Shown here in pieces: positions 1 to 7,590 of a stretch of 13,338 nt of DNA. The number at the start of each line of letters is the position of its first letter. Position 1 is the stretch's first letter. This DNA comes from Sulfurimonas sp. GTDB lineage: Bacteria; Campylobacterota; Campylobacteria; Campylobacterales; Sulfurimonadaceae. The translations under genes were made by a program, and so were the position numbers. The notes under the pieces were generated by a model. That model made no database searches. It was not told where the DNA came from and worked only from the letters and a program-made list of their open reading frames with translations. The stretch is taken from the NCBI GenBank assembly GCA_027063295.1, contig JAMORZ010000068.1, positions 1-13,338 of the forward strand. Reading direction: 5' to 3'.

Positions 1-503
1 ATTACGATCTGACATCTGCTCTTATTAAGTCTATCAGAGGAAGTGATGAAAACGCAGCTATCTACTACCTTGCAAGACTTATAGAGGGTGGGGAGAGTGC
101 TGAGTTTATCGCCAGACGACTTGTGATACTAGCAAGTGAAGATATAGGCAATGCAAACCCACAGGCACTCACACTTACAACATCGTGTATGACAAGCGTA
201 AGTAAGATTGGTTATCCAGAAGCACGCATTATTTTAGCTCAGGCTGTCATTTATCTGTGTGCATCTCCTAAATCAAACGCATCATACGAAGCGATAAACG
301 CAGCACTTCGTGCTGTGAGAGCTGGAGAGATACTCGAGATCCCAAAAAATATTACACAACAAAACGAAAACTATCTTTATCCACACGATTTTGGAGGGTA
401 TGTGAAACAGCATTATTTAACAAAAGATTTATATTTTGTAGCTCTAAAAGATATAGGTTATGAAAAGAAAATGAAAGATTGGCTGCAACTTATAAAAAAT
501 TGA
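1..503 (+). CDS. rarA: RarA (MgsA) replication-associated recombination ATPase, 3' part only
   Basis: The open frame enters at the left edge (first full codon at base 3) and gives about 166 C-terminal residues ending at TGA 501-503. Seen: the stretch ALIKSIRGSDENAAIYYLAR followed by FIARRLVILASEDIGNANPQ, the signature of the RarA/MgsA (WRNIP1) family just after the AAA+ module, and near the end YLYPHDFGGYVKQ. RarA is a clamp-loader-like AAA+ ATPase that works as a tetramer at stalled forks and single-strand gaps. The visible part is the helical lid and the C-terminal oligomerisation region; Walker A and B lie outside the window. A GTG at 123 is internal and not the start, since homology continues upstream to the window edge. 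No frameshift is seen. Confidence 0.93.
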   Translation, partial: YDLTSALIKSIRGSDENAAIYYLARLIEGGESAEFIARRLVILASEDIGNANPQALTLTTSCMTSVSKIGYPEARIILAQAVIYLCASPKSNASYEAINAALRAVRAGEILEIPKNITQQNENYLYPHDFGGYVKQHYLTKDLYFVALKDIGYEKKMKDWLQLIKN

Positions 504-553
504 GATTTTATTTGTTATTATTAGTGAAGAAGTAATGAAAAAAGGATTCCTTT

Positions 554-841
554 ATGGAGATTTCAAACTCAGGCAACAAGATTACTATAGTAGGTAATAT
601 TAAATCAGTAAGTGATTATCAAAAAATCAAATCTAGTATAGATAATGTGCTTCTTGGAAATGACAGCATTGATGTTGTGATTCAAGATTCTCTTTCTATT
701 ACATCATCAGTGGTGGGCTACTTTAATAAAATTGTTTTAAAAGACAAGGTGAAACTAAAGATGTATATAGGTAATGATCAACTTGTAGATCTTTTAGATG
801 ACTTAAGTCTAGTTTCACTTTTTAATGTAAAGAAGATTTAG
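554..841 (+). CDS. STAS-domain protein (anti-sigma-factor antagonist type)
   Basis: 95 aa, a single STAS domain with no membrane segment. Strand-helix pattern and length match SpoIIAA/RsbV proteins. The segment SLSITSSVVGYF (about residues 46-57) aligns with the phosphorylation loop (DSSG) of that family: Ser51 and Ser52 are kept, the preceding Asp is Thr50 and the following Gly is Val53, so Ser52 is the expected phosphosite (inference). ATG at 554 follows AAAGGA at 541-546 with good spacing. The stop TAG directly abuts the ATG of the next gene, so it is translationally coupled to the receptor and phosphatase-kinase genes. In known partner-switching systems such a protein binds a target only in one phosphorylation state. 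The target here is unknown; an alternative is a role as a purely structural STAS adaptor of the receptor. Confidence 0.82.
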   Translation: MEISNSGNKITIVGNIKSVSDYQKIKSSIDNVLLGNDSIDVVIQDSLSITSSVVGYFNKIVLKDKVKLKMYIGNDQLVDLLDDLSLVSLFNVKKI

Positions 842-2818
842 ATGAGCATAAAAAATAGACTTAATATAATTATAGCTATTGTAACAATTTTTGCATTGGT
901 TGTGATTGGGTTGACTTTGAAGAAGGCACTCTCTCAAAGAGATTCTATTATTCAGGCTAAAGAGTTAAGTGTATTATCTGAAAAATTGAGTTTGCTGATT
1001 CACGAAACACAAAAAGAGCGTGGTAAAAGTGCAGGGTTTATCGGTTCTCAAGGTAAAAAGTTTGCATCTATGTTGCCAAAACAAAGGTCACAAACAGATA
1101 CAAAGATGCAGCAGTTAGAAGATTATATAACTCAACTTGATTTGAGTTCTTTTTCGCAAGAACTTCAAGATGAGCTTAATGCATTTAGAAATGATGTAAA
1201 AAAACTTCAGCAGGTACGTTCGCAAGTTGATAGCTTGAGCATATCTTTAAAAGATGAAGTTTCTTACTACACAAATGTGAACAAAAAAATTCTCAATATC
1301 ATCTCTTTAACAGCAAAACTTGCACAAGAACCTGAGTTGATAAAAGCACTTGATGCTTATGCAAATTTTTTAAAATCAAAAGAGAGAGCAGGTATAGAAA
1401 GAGCAGTGTTGAGTGCTACATTTGGTGCAGATAAGTTTGCCAATGGAATGTTTGCAAAATTTATAACACTTTTAGCAGAACAAAATGCCTATATGGAAGC
1501 TTTTTTAAGCATCGCTTCTGATGAGTCAAAAGAGTATTACAAAACTACTATGAACTCCCCTGTGGTTAGTGAAGTAAATCAAATGCGAACTATCGCAAAA
1601 GAGAAAGCAGCTCTTGGAGGCTTTGGTGTAGATAGTGAAGTGTGGTTTAAGACCATTACGAAAAAGATCAATCTTCTAAAACAGGTAGATGATGCACTGG
1701 CAAAACATAATGCAGAGATTTTAGATAGGCTTGAATTAAATTCAAAAACGACTACAGCGGTAACTTTGTTTGGATACAGTGCTTTTGCATTGATCCTTTT
1801 TGGTGTTATCTTTATCATAAGTAGAAGCGTAAACAGAAGTGTAAACAGTAGCTTGGAAAAACTTAAGTGTGTTTCGAGTCAACTTGATTTAACCTGTGAT
1901 GTTGTTGTAAATGGTAAAGATGAGATTTCCCAGATCTCTCAAGCAGTCCACCAGATGGTGATCGCGTTTAAAGAGAGTGTCAATCATGCCCAAAATGTTG
2001 CAAATACAACGAAACGAGAAAGTGAAAAACTCAATGGTGTTGTTGAGACATTGACGATCAATGGAAAAACTGAAGATGAAAAGATAACAGATGTCAATAA
2101 GTTTATAGAAGATATTGGTGAAAGACTTAACAATGTTGAAGAATCTACAATCACAGTGACAGAAGATCTTGATAATACATACAATGTGCTAGATAGTTTT
2201 ATCTCGAAGCTTGATTCGGTTGTGAAATCGATAGAAGATGGTAGTGAACAGCAGCAAAACCTTGTTCAAAAAGTTGCTTCACTGAGTGAACAAGCACGTA
2301 ACATTAAAGATGTACTGAGTATTATCTCTGATATAGCAGATCAGACTAATCTTCTTGCACTCAATGCAGCCATAGAAGCAGCCCGTGCAGGTGAGCATGG
2401 TCGTGGTTTTGCCGTGGTTGCTGATGAAGTGAGAAAACTTGCGGAGAGAACTCAAAAATCACTTGGTGAGATAGGTGCAAATGTAAATCTTATTACTCAA
2501 AATGTTGTTGAGATAGCAGAAGAAACTGATGACACATCTCAAAACATACACTCTATAGCAGTTTCTGCCCAAGAACTTATAGAGTCTTCGCATGAAGCAA
2601 AAGAAGCACTTGTGGTTACATCGAAAAAATCAACAGATGTGATGCATCAAAGTACATATATCGCGACAAAAACAAAACTTCTTATAGATACTATGGATGA
2701 GATTATCGATATTGTGCAAACAAACTCTGGACTAAGAGATGATGTAAACAGCTCTGTCAATAATCTTGCAAGAGATGCTCAACAGCTTGAGAAAGAGTTA
2801 AGTAAGTTTAAGATTTAA
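842..2818 (+). CDS. Methyl-accepting chemotaxis-type receptor with NIT (nitrate/nitrite sensing) domain
   Basis: 658 aa. Membrane segments at about residues 8-27 and 304-327 bracket a helical periplasmic domain. In it, QKERGKSAGFIGS (57-69) and KERAGIERA (180-188) match the two arginine-bearing motifs of the NIT domain (as in NasR), making Arg60, Arg182 and Arg187 candidate anion-binding residues. A HAMP-like region (about 328-380) leads into a long coiled coil with the highly conserved MCP hairpin tip at about 497-531 (IADQTNLLALNAAIEAARAG, GRGFAVVADEVR), the CheA/CheW contact site. No C-terminal CheR-docking pentapeptide is seen (ends SKFKI). It sits between a STAS gene (0 nt gap) and a phosphatase-kinase gene (2 nt gap), so it may feed that partner switch instead of, or besides, flagellar chemotaxis. 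NIT identity is motif-based; the ligand is not shown. Confidence 0.9.
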   Translation: MSIKNRLNIIIAIVTIFALVVIGLTLKKALSQRDSIIQAKELSVLSEKLSLLIHETQKERGKSAGFIGSQGKKFASMLPKQRSQTDTKMQQLEDYITQLDLSSFSQELQDELNAFRNDVKKLQQVRSQVDSLSISLKDEVSYYTNVNKKILNIISLTAKLAQEPELIKALDAYANFLKSKERAGIERAVLSATFGADKFANGMFAKFITLLAEQNAYMEAFLSIASDESKEYYKTTMNSPVVSEVNQMRTIAKEKAALGGFGVDSEVWFKTITKKINLLKQVDDALAKHNAEILDRLELNSKTTTAVTLFGYSAFALILFGVIFIISRSVNRSVNSSLEKLKCVSSQLDLTCDVVVNGKDEISQISQAVHQMVIAFKESVNHAQNVANTTKRESEKLNGVVETLTINGKTEDEKITDVNKFIEDIGERLNNVEESTITVTEDLDNTYNVLDSFISKLDSVVKSIEDGSEQQQNLVQKVASLSEQARNIKDVLSIISDIADQTNLLALNAAIEAARAGEHGRGFAVVADEVRKLAERTQKSLGEIGANVNLITQNVVEIAEETDDTSQNIHSIAVSAQELIESSHEAKEALVVTSKKSTDVMHQSTYIATKTKLLIDTMDEIIDIVQTNSGLRDDVNSSVNNLARDAQQLEKELSKFKI

Positions 2819-2820
2819 GT

Positions 2821-4095
2821 ATGCAAGAGAAAGAAAATGAACAAAAACTCAAAGAGTTAGAAGAAAAAGAGCGCTACACAACATATCAAGAAGAGTTGGG
2901 TTTTGAAAAAGAACTCAATATTCTTAGAAATGATTTTTATTATCAAATGGGTGGAGAAAATGATAGCTTCTTGCTTATCGATTTTCTTTACCAACCTTTA
3001 GATGTACTCAGTGGTGATGCATATACTTCAAGAAGACTCGATGAATATAGAACATTTTATTTGATTGTAGATGGAATGGGCAAAGGGCTTTCTGCTTCAT
3101 TGACATCGATGATAATGACATCTTTTGTGAATCATATTATTGATAAAATGATACAGCATGATCATTTTGATTTATACCTTTTAGTGCATGAAACATTTGA
3201 ATACATTAAAAAAATACTACTTGATGAAGAGGCTTTAGCTATTGATTATATTCTTATTGATAGGGAACATAACGAGATTTATTATTCCAAGTTTGCAATG
3301 CCAGTAATGTTGATGCAAACACAAAATGGTGTATTGGTAAAACTCAAATCAAACAACCCTCCAATGTCAAAGTATTTAGAAGAGTTTAAAATCTCGCAGT
3401 ACAACATTGAAAATATAGAGAAATTTCTTTTTTATAGTGATGGTATAGTTGAAAATACAACTATCTGTGATGGATTGCCATATTCCCATTTTATTGAAGA
3501 TGATTTTTCAACATCATTTACCCGTAAAGAGTTAGTAGATAATATCTTTACAAAACTCTCTATACAAGAAGATGATTTTACACTTGCATTTATCAATAGG
3601 GTTGATTTTAATGAAGGGGAAATTATCGCTCAAAAAAGTTTTGCAACAACTCTTGAAGCTGTTGATGAAGCAAATGAATGGTATGGAGCTTTATGGGAAG
3701 GGTTGTGTGTAAAACAAAAAGTTGCCTATCAGGCGGGTCTTGTCTTTACAGAGCTTTATATGAATGCTTATGAACATGGAAACCTTGGCATAGATTCTAA
3801 ACGTAAACATTATTATCTTCAAGAAGATATTTATGTTGATAAACTCTTAGAATTGGAAAAAGGGTGTGATAAAAAGATAAATGTGGTCTTAACAAAGATC
3901 ACAAATGTGAACTCTACATATATTGTAACAAAAATTAGTGATGAGGGAGAGGGATTCAATACTCAAATACTAAGTAAAATCTTTAGAAATTCTCAAGCAT
4001 TTAATGGAAGGGGAGTTTTTGTTTCCCGTAAGAACTCTATGGGGATCTACTACAATACCAAAGGAAACACTGTTCTCTTCCTTAGTAAAATCTAG
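2821..4095 (+). CDS. SpoIIE-type PP2C phosphatase fused to GHKL (RsbW-like) kinase domain
   Basis: 424 aa, cytoplasmic, no membrane segment. Residues 1-35 are a charged coiled coil. Residues about 50-262 are a SpoIIE/RsbU phosphatase: SGDAY (64-68), VDGMGKG (83-89), YSDGIVE (205-211) and DDFTLAFI (251-258) supply the metal-binding aspartates D66, D84, D207 and D252. Residues about 285-424 are a HATPase_c domain: ELYMNAYEHGNLG (N box, 311-323, with E311 and N315), SDEGEGFN (373-380) and GRGVFV (396-401). The two halves have opposing predicted activities, dephosphorylating and phosphorylating a STAS partner, and the obvious partner is encoded two genes upstream. Known relatives with both activities (SypE, HsbR, CrsR) carry a response-regulator domain; none is present here, so input probably comes through the N-terminal coiled coil or the adjacent receptor (inference). 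ATG at 2821 is 2 nt after the receptor stop. Confidence 0.88.
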   Translation: MQEKENEQKLKELEEKERYTTYQEELGFEKELNILRNDFYYQMGGENDSFLLIDFLYQPLDVLSGDAYTSRRLDEYRTFYLIVDGMGKGLSASLTSMIMTSFVNHIIDKMIQHDHFDLYLLVHETFEYIKKILLDEEALAIDYILIDREHNEIYYSKFAMPVMLMQTQNGVLVKLKSNNPPMSKYLEEFKISQYNIENIEKFLFYSDGIVENTTICDGLPYSHFIEDDFSTSFTRKELVDNIFTKLSIQEDDFTLAFINRVDFNEGEIIAQKSFATTLEAVDEANEWYGALWEGLCVKQKVAYQAGLVFTELYMNAYEHGNLGIDSKRKHYYLQEDIYVDKLLELEKGCDKKINVVLTKITNVNSTYIVTKISDEGEGFNTQILSKIFRNSQAFNGRGVFVSRKNSMGIYYNTKGNTVLFLSKI

Positions 4096-4114
4096 ATTTT
4101 AAGTGACATTTAGA

Positions 4115-4120
4115 TACAAT
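4115..4120 (+). promoter_or_regulatory. Probable sigma70 -10 box for the malic enzyme gene
   Basis: TACAAT in the context TTTAGATACAATTTC, about 25 bp before the malic enzyme ATG, with AGGATAGAAG as ribosome binding site. It closely resembles the TTAGATATAATT box before moaD in this window. No convincing -35 box is seen, as is common in Campylobacterota. The 50-bp gap after the phosphatase-kinase gene has no terminator, so readthrough from that operon is also possible. Confidence 0.55.
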
Positions 4121-4145
4121 TTCAAAATTTTTTTTAGGATAGAAG

Positions 4146-5414
4146 ATGTCAAATAAAGCAGTTACAGATCAAGAAGCACTCCATTACCATGAATTTCCAC
4201 AACCTGGGAAGATCTCAGTAGAGGTTACAAAGAGGGTCGATACACAAAAAGATCTTAGTATGGCTTATACTCCTGGTGTAGCTGTTCCTTGTTTGGAGAT
4301 TCAAAAAGATCCATCAACTGCTTATCGCTACACTGCAAAACGCAATCTTGTAGCTGTTATAAGCAACGGTACAGCAGTGCTTGGACTTGGTAACATAGGT
4401 GCTCTTGCTTCAAAACCTGTGATGGAGGGAAAAGGTGTTTTGTTTAAAACTTTTTCTGGCCTTGATAGTTTTGATATAGAGGTAGCAACAGAAGATATCG
4501 ATGAGTTTTGTAAAGCTGTTGAGCTTATCTCACCCACTTTTGGAGGAATTAACCTTGAAGATATCAAAGCACCTGAGTGTTTTGAGATAGAGAAGCGTCT
4601 TGTTGAGAAACTGGATATCCCTGTGATGCACGATGACCAACACGGAACTGCAGTTATCTCAACAGCAGCAATTATGAATGCTTGTGAGTTGAGTAATAAA
4701 AAGATTAAAGATTTAAAGATCGTTGTGATTGGTGCGGGTGCAGCTGCTATATCATGTGCAAGACTCTACAAACATATAGGGGTGCAAAATATCTTGATGA
4801 TAGACTCTAAAGGTGTAATCGATAGTTCAAGAGATGATCTTAATGAGTACAAAAAAGAGTTTGCAGCTCCAGCACCACTTACTCAAGCAGAAGCTTTTAG
4901 GGATGCTGATGTGGCAGTTGGACTCTCTCGCCCTGGAACTTTTAGTATAGAAGATATCCTTTTAATGGCAAAAGATCCTATCATATTTACATTGGCAAAC
5001 CCTACACCTGAGATTATGCCTGATGAAACAAAAGCCTCAAGAGCTGATGCGATAGTAGCAACAGGAAGAAGTGACTTTGCAAATCAAGTGAACAATGTTT
5101 TAGGTTTTCCATTTATCTTTCGCGGTGCGATGGATGTGGGTGCTAAAAAGATCAATATGGAGATGAAAGTAGCAGCAGCATGCTCCCTTGCAGAGTTGGC
5201 AAAACAAGAAGTTCCAGAGTATCTTCACAAAGTTCACAACAGAGAGCTTCGTTATGGCAAAGAGTATATCATCCCTTCTCCGTTTGATAAACGTCTTGTG
5301 GTTGAGGTCTCTTCAGCGGTTGCAGCAGCAGCGATAGAGAGTGGCTCATCTGATATGAAAGATTTTGATATAGAGCTTTATAAAAAAGAGTTGTCAAAAA
5401 AGTACTCTAAATAA
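4146..5414 (+). CDS. Malic enzyme (oxaloacetate-decarboxylating malate dehydrogenase), short form
   Basis: 422 aa, the usual length of the short bacterial malic enzyme without a phosphotransacetylase tail. It oxidatively decarboxylates malate to pyruvate, giving NAD(P)H, in the cytosol. Seen: YTPGVAVPC (41-49, catalytic Tyr41), PVMEGKG with Lys96 as the catalytic lysine, INLEDIKAPECFEIE (135-149) and MHDDQHGTA (161-169) with the metal-binding Glu/Asp residues, the Rossmann motif VIGAGAAA (194-201), FTLANPTPEI (281-290) and SDFANQVNN (309-317). The second Rossmann strand ends in Asp220 (ILMIDSKG), which favours NAD over NADP (inference). Its stop overlaps the 3' end of the convergent cyclase gene by 8 nt. 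It is probably transcribed alone from its own promoter. A gene symbol (maeA, maeB, sfcA) is not assigned because cofactor use is not proven. Confidence 0.93.
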   Translation: MSNKAVTDQEALHYHEFPQPGKISVEVTKRVDTQKDLSMAYTPGVAVPCLEIQKDPSTAYRYTAKRNLVAVISNGTAVLGLGNIGALASKPVMEGKGVLFKTFSGLDSFDIEVATEDIDEFCKAVELISPTFGGINLEDIKAPECFEIEKRLVEKLDIPVMHDDQHGTAVISTAAIMNACELSNKKIKDLKIVVIGAGAAAISCARLYKHIGVQNILMIDSKGVIDSSRDDLNEYKKEFAAPAPLTQAEAFRDADVAVGLSRPGTFSIEDILLMAKDPIIFTLANPTPEIMPDETKASRADAIVATGRSDFANQVNNVLGFPFIFRGAMDVGAKKINMEMKVAAACSLAELAKQEVPEYLHKVHNRELRYGKEYIIPSPFDKRLVVEVSSAVAAAAIESGSSDMKDFDIELYKKELSKKYSK

Positions 5415-7500
5415 GATAAACACCGTTTTTTTGCTCTTTTTTAACCTTATACATCGCTTTATCTGCTCGTTGGAAGATTGCATCAATTGGTTCATCTTCA
5501 TGAAAAAGGGTAATACCTATGCTGAGTGTTGAGGAGAGTTTGATGTGAGAATCAGCATTGTGTTCTAGCATGTAAACCTGATTTGTTTTAAGAAGAATCT
5601 TGTTTGCAATAGCAAGTGCCTGTTGTTTGGAGTGTTTATAATCATCTTCAAGCTCCTCTATAGCTATTACAAATTCATCCCCTCCAAGTCTTGCAACTGT
5701 ATCTGAAGATCTTATGGTGTTTTGAAGCCTTGTTGCGACCTCTTTAAGAAGCATATCGCCAACCTTGTGTGTATAGGTATCGTTGATTGATTTAAAGTCA
5801 TCTATATCTATAAACATCAAAGCACCATACTTTTTCCTTTTTTGTTCAATGATATTTGCAATTTTTTCCTCCAGAAAACGTCTGTTTGGAAGCTTCGTCA
5901 AAGAGTCATAAAATGCCATCTCTTTGATGGTATTTTCCTGTTCTTTTCTTTGTGTAATATCAAGTGCTATACCTAAAAGTGCATAGATATTGTTATCTTT
6001 GTCAAAAAGTGGTGTTTTTGTTACAAGAAGATATTTGCTTTTTTGGTTTTGAAAACTTATCTCCTCCTCAAATGATGTTGAGACACCTCGTGCTATAACC
6101 TCTTTGTCTATCTCTTCTATCTCCTGAATGGTTTGAGTATCATAAACATCTTCAAGATGTGTTCCAATAACATCTTCAAGTAAAAGGTTACCTAAAGCCT
6201 TTAAACCAGCTTTGTTTATATAGGTGTATCTTAATTGCATATCTTTTGTATAGATATATACATTGGCATTATCCATGATGGTATTGAGAAACTGCTGTTT
6301 TGTATAGAGTTCTTCTGTTCTGTTTTTAACAAGCCCTTCTAATCTTGAGTTCTCTTTTTGTACAAGTTTGATAAGTGCTTGGAACTCTTTGGAGAGTTGA
6401 GCAATCTCATCATTACCCTTCAAAAGCCTGATTTGTGTATTGTAACCATTTTTTGCGATGTTTGTGATATTGGTGGTGATTTGTTTGATAGGTCTGATGA
6501 TTTTTAATTCATTAAAAAGTACAAACAGTGTAAAAAGCACAAGCATAATGATAGATGCACTGACCAAAGCATGGTCTAAACCGATGGTTGGAAGAGATTT
6601 TACCTCTATTGCCATCATATCAAACCAATCAAGTTCTGGTATATAGGAGATACTGGCTAGATATTTTTTCCCATCTATATTTAACCAGAGTGTTTTGATC
6701 TCCTCCCCTTTTGTCTGTTTTAAAACGGAAACAACCTCTTGAACTTTTCGTACCTCTTGTTTGTCTTGAATAATGGATATAAGTGAGATATGGTCACTGC
6801 TGTCTTTGGAGATACTTGCATAGTCTATGAGTTTTGTATCTTGGTAGAGCTGAATCGATAAAAAATTGTCAAAAAAGATATTGTAGTCGTTAGGGTTGTT
6901 TGTTTTTACAAAAAGTTTTATAAACTTTGTCAAGTTAAAACCTGTACCAACGATTCCGATGATTTTGTTGTTATGGATAATGTTGTAGTTAATCCAGATA
7001 TTGGTAACACCAAGATTGGTATCTTTATCTACATTGAGATAGAACTCTCCCCCTTTTTTGATGGTTTGGAAAAACCAGCTGTCGTTTTTGTTGTTGATAT
7101 CGAGTGTAGCGATACACTCTCTCCCTTTGCGGGAGTTTTTTGCATCATTATAGTAATAGTGTCTTGAGTTACTCAGAGCAATAAAGTAGCTTTTGTTTGC
7201 AAAAAGTTCTTTATAGTGTTCAAGTGTTGCCAACCCATTTTTGAGCAGTGTTGCATTTTGTTCATGGAGTGCCATATCTATGATGGATTGCTCATGAGCA
7301 AGTTTTTTTACCAGTTTGACCTCATTCATGATAGGAAGAAGTGCTTTTTGTTTGTCAAAGTTAAGGTGTTGCTTGGCAAGTTTTTCAGCCCATTGTTCGT
7401 TGATTTGTATAATAAGATCATTGACAAAATAGAGTGTTAAAACACCAACACTAAAAAAAATTGTAAATATGAAAGTTAAAAACTTCTGGCGTAAACTCAC
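5407..7500 (-). CDS. Membrane diguanylate cyclase: Cache-HAMP-PAS-GGDEF
   Basis: 697 aa from the preferred GTG at 7500. An in-frame TTG six bases upstream (7506) directly touches the AGAGAGG ribosome binding site, whereas the GTG has normal spacing. Order: membrane segment at about 6-25; periplasmic Cache-like sensor at about 26-305 (with YFIALSNSRHYYYN and GEFYLNVDKDTNLGVTNIW); second membrane segment at about 307-331; HAMP at about 332-390; short coiled coil; PAS at about 405-520, ending in the usual DITQRKEQE; GGDEF at about 530-697. The active motif RLGGDEFVI is intact, metal-binding D565 and D567 (FIDIDDFKSIND) are present, and RSSD five residues before GGDEF is a canonical inhibitory I-site. 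The usual YGH is YTH. It should make cyclic di-GMP from two GTP in response to a periplasmic ligand. No EAL domain. mqnA lies upstream on the same strand. Confidence 0.92.
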   Translation of the reverse strand: MSLRQKFLTFIFTIFFSVGVLTLYFVNDLIIQINEQWAEKLAKQHLNFDKQKALLPIMNEVKLVKKLAHEQSIIDMALHEQNATLLKNGLATLEHYKELFANKSYFIALSNSRHYYYNDAKNSRKGRECIATLDINNKNDSWFFQTIKKGGEFYLNVDKDTNLGVTNIWINYNIIHNNKIIGIVGTGFNLTKFIKLFVKTNNPNDYNIFFDNFLSIQLYQDTKLIDYASISKDSSDHISLISIIQDKQEVRKVQEVVSVLKQTKGEEIKTLWLNIDGKKYLASISYIPELDWFDMMAIEVKSLPTIGLDHALVSASIIMLVLFTLFVLFNELKIIRPIKQITTNITNIAKNGYNTQIRLLKGNDEIAQLSKEFQALIKLVQKENSRLEGLVKNRTEELYTKQQFLNTIMDNANVYIYTKDMQLRYTYINKAGLKALGNLLLEDVIGTHLEDVYDTQTIQEIEEIDKEVIARGVSTSFEEEISFQNQKSKYLLVTKTPLFDKDNNIYALLGIALDITQRKEQENTIKEMAFYDSLTKLPNRRFLEEKIANIIEQKRKKYGALMFIDIDDFKSINDTYTHKVGDMLLKEVATRLQNTIRSSDTVARLGGDEFVIAIEELEDDYKHSKQQALAIANKILLKTNQVYMLEHNADSHIKLSSTLSIGITLFHEDEPIDAIFQRADKAMYKVKKEQKNGVYLI

Positions 7501-7526
7501 TAGCAACCTCTCTTTTTAGAGTTGGT

Positions 7527-7533
7527 GGGGGGG
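7527..7533. repeat. Homopolymer G7 tract in the cyclase 5' leader
   Basis: Seven G on the plus strand (C7 in the cyclase transcript), lying between the likely promoter and the ribosome binding site of the cyclase gene. On the transcript it is followed by CTCT-AAAA-AGAG, a small possible hairpin (plus-strand 7510-7521) that touches the AGAGAGG ribosome binding site. Such G runs are rare in this AT-rich DNA. Confidence 0.7.
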
Positions 7534-7543
7534 ATAAATATAA

Positions 7544-7570
7544 ATTGTACGACTATAATACTTATAACAA
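7544..7570 (-). promoter_or_regulatory. Possible promoter of the diguanylate cyclase gene
   Basis: On the minus strand TTGTTA (7570-7565) is followed after 15 nt by TACAAT (7549-7544); TATTAT (7560-7555) is a second possible -10. Either gives a leader of a few dozen bases before GTG 7500. The 15-nt spacing is short, so this is tentative; cotranscription with mqnA across the roughly 77-nt gap is also possible. Confidence 0.3.
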
Positions 7571-7590
7571 ACTTTGGTTATACTTTTTTT
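7563..7590 (+). terminator. Weak hairpin plus T8 on the plus strand at the mqnA 3' end
   Basis: Arms TATAAC (7563-7568) and GTTATA (7577-7582), with further complementarity CAAA/TTTG inside, followed by C and eight T (7584-7591 region). It has the form of an intrinsic terminator for plus-strand transcription, although the stem is almost all A-T. No plus-strand gene ends here; it would stop readthrough of the malic enzyme transcript that runs antisense through the cyclase gene. On the minus strand no T run follows. Confidence 0.3.

Noticed and set aside
535..597. Short ORF of about 20 codons (MKKGFLYGD...) overlapping the STAS start, a possible leader peptide
   Set aside because: It overlaps the STAS ribosome binding site and start in another frame; nothing in its residues suggests a leader, and the STAS start is well supported.
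7545..7562. Plus-strand TATAAT in GACTATAATACT as a promoter
   Set aside because: No plus-strand gene follows; it would only feed the adjacent hairpin plus T8 and is likely the fortuitous reverse of a minus-strand -10-like sequence.
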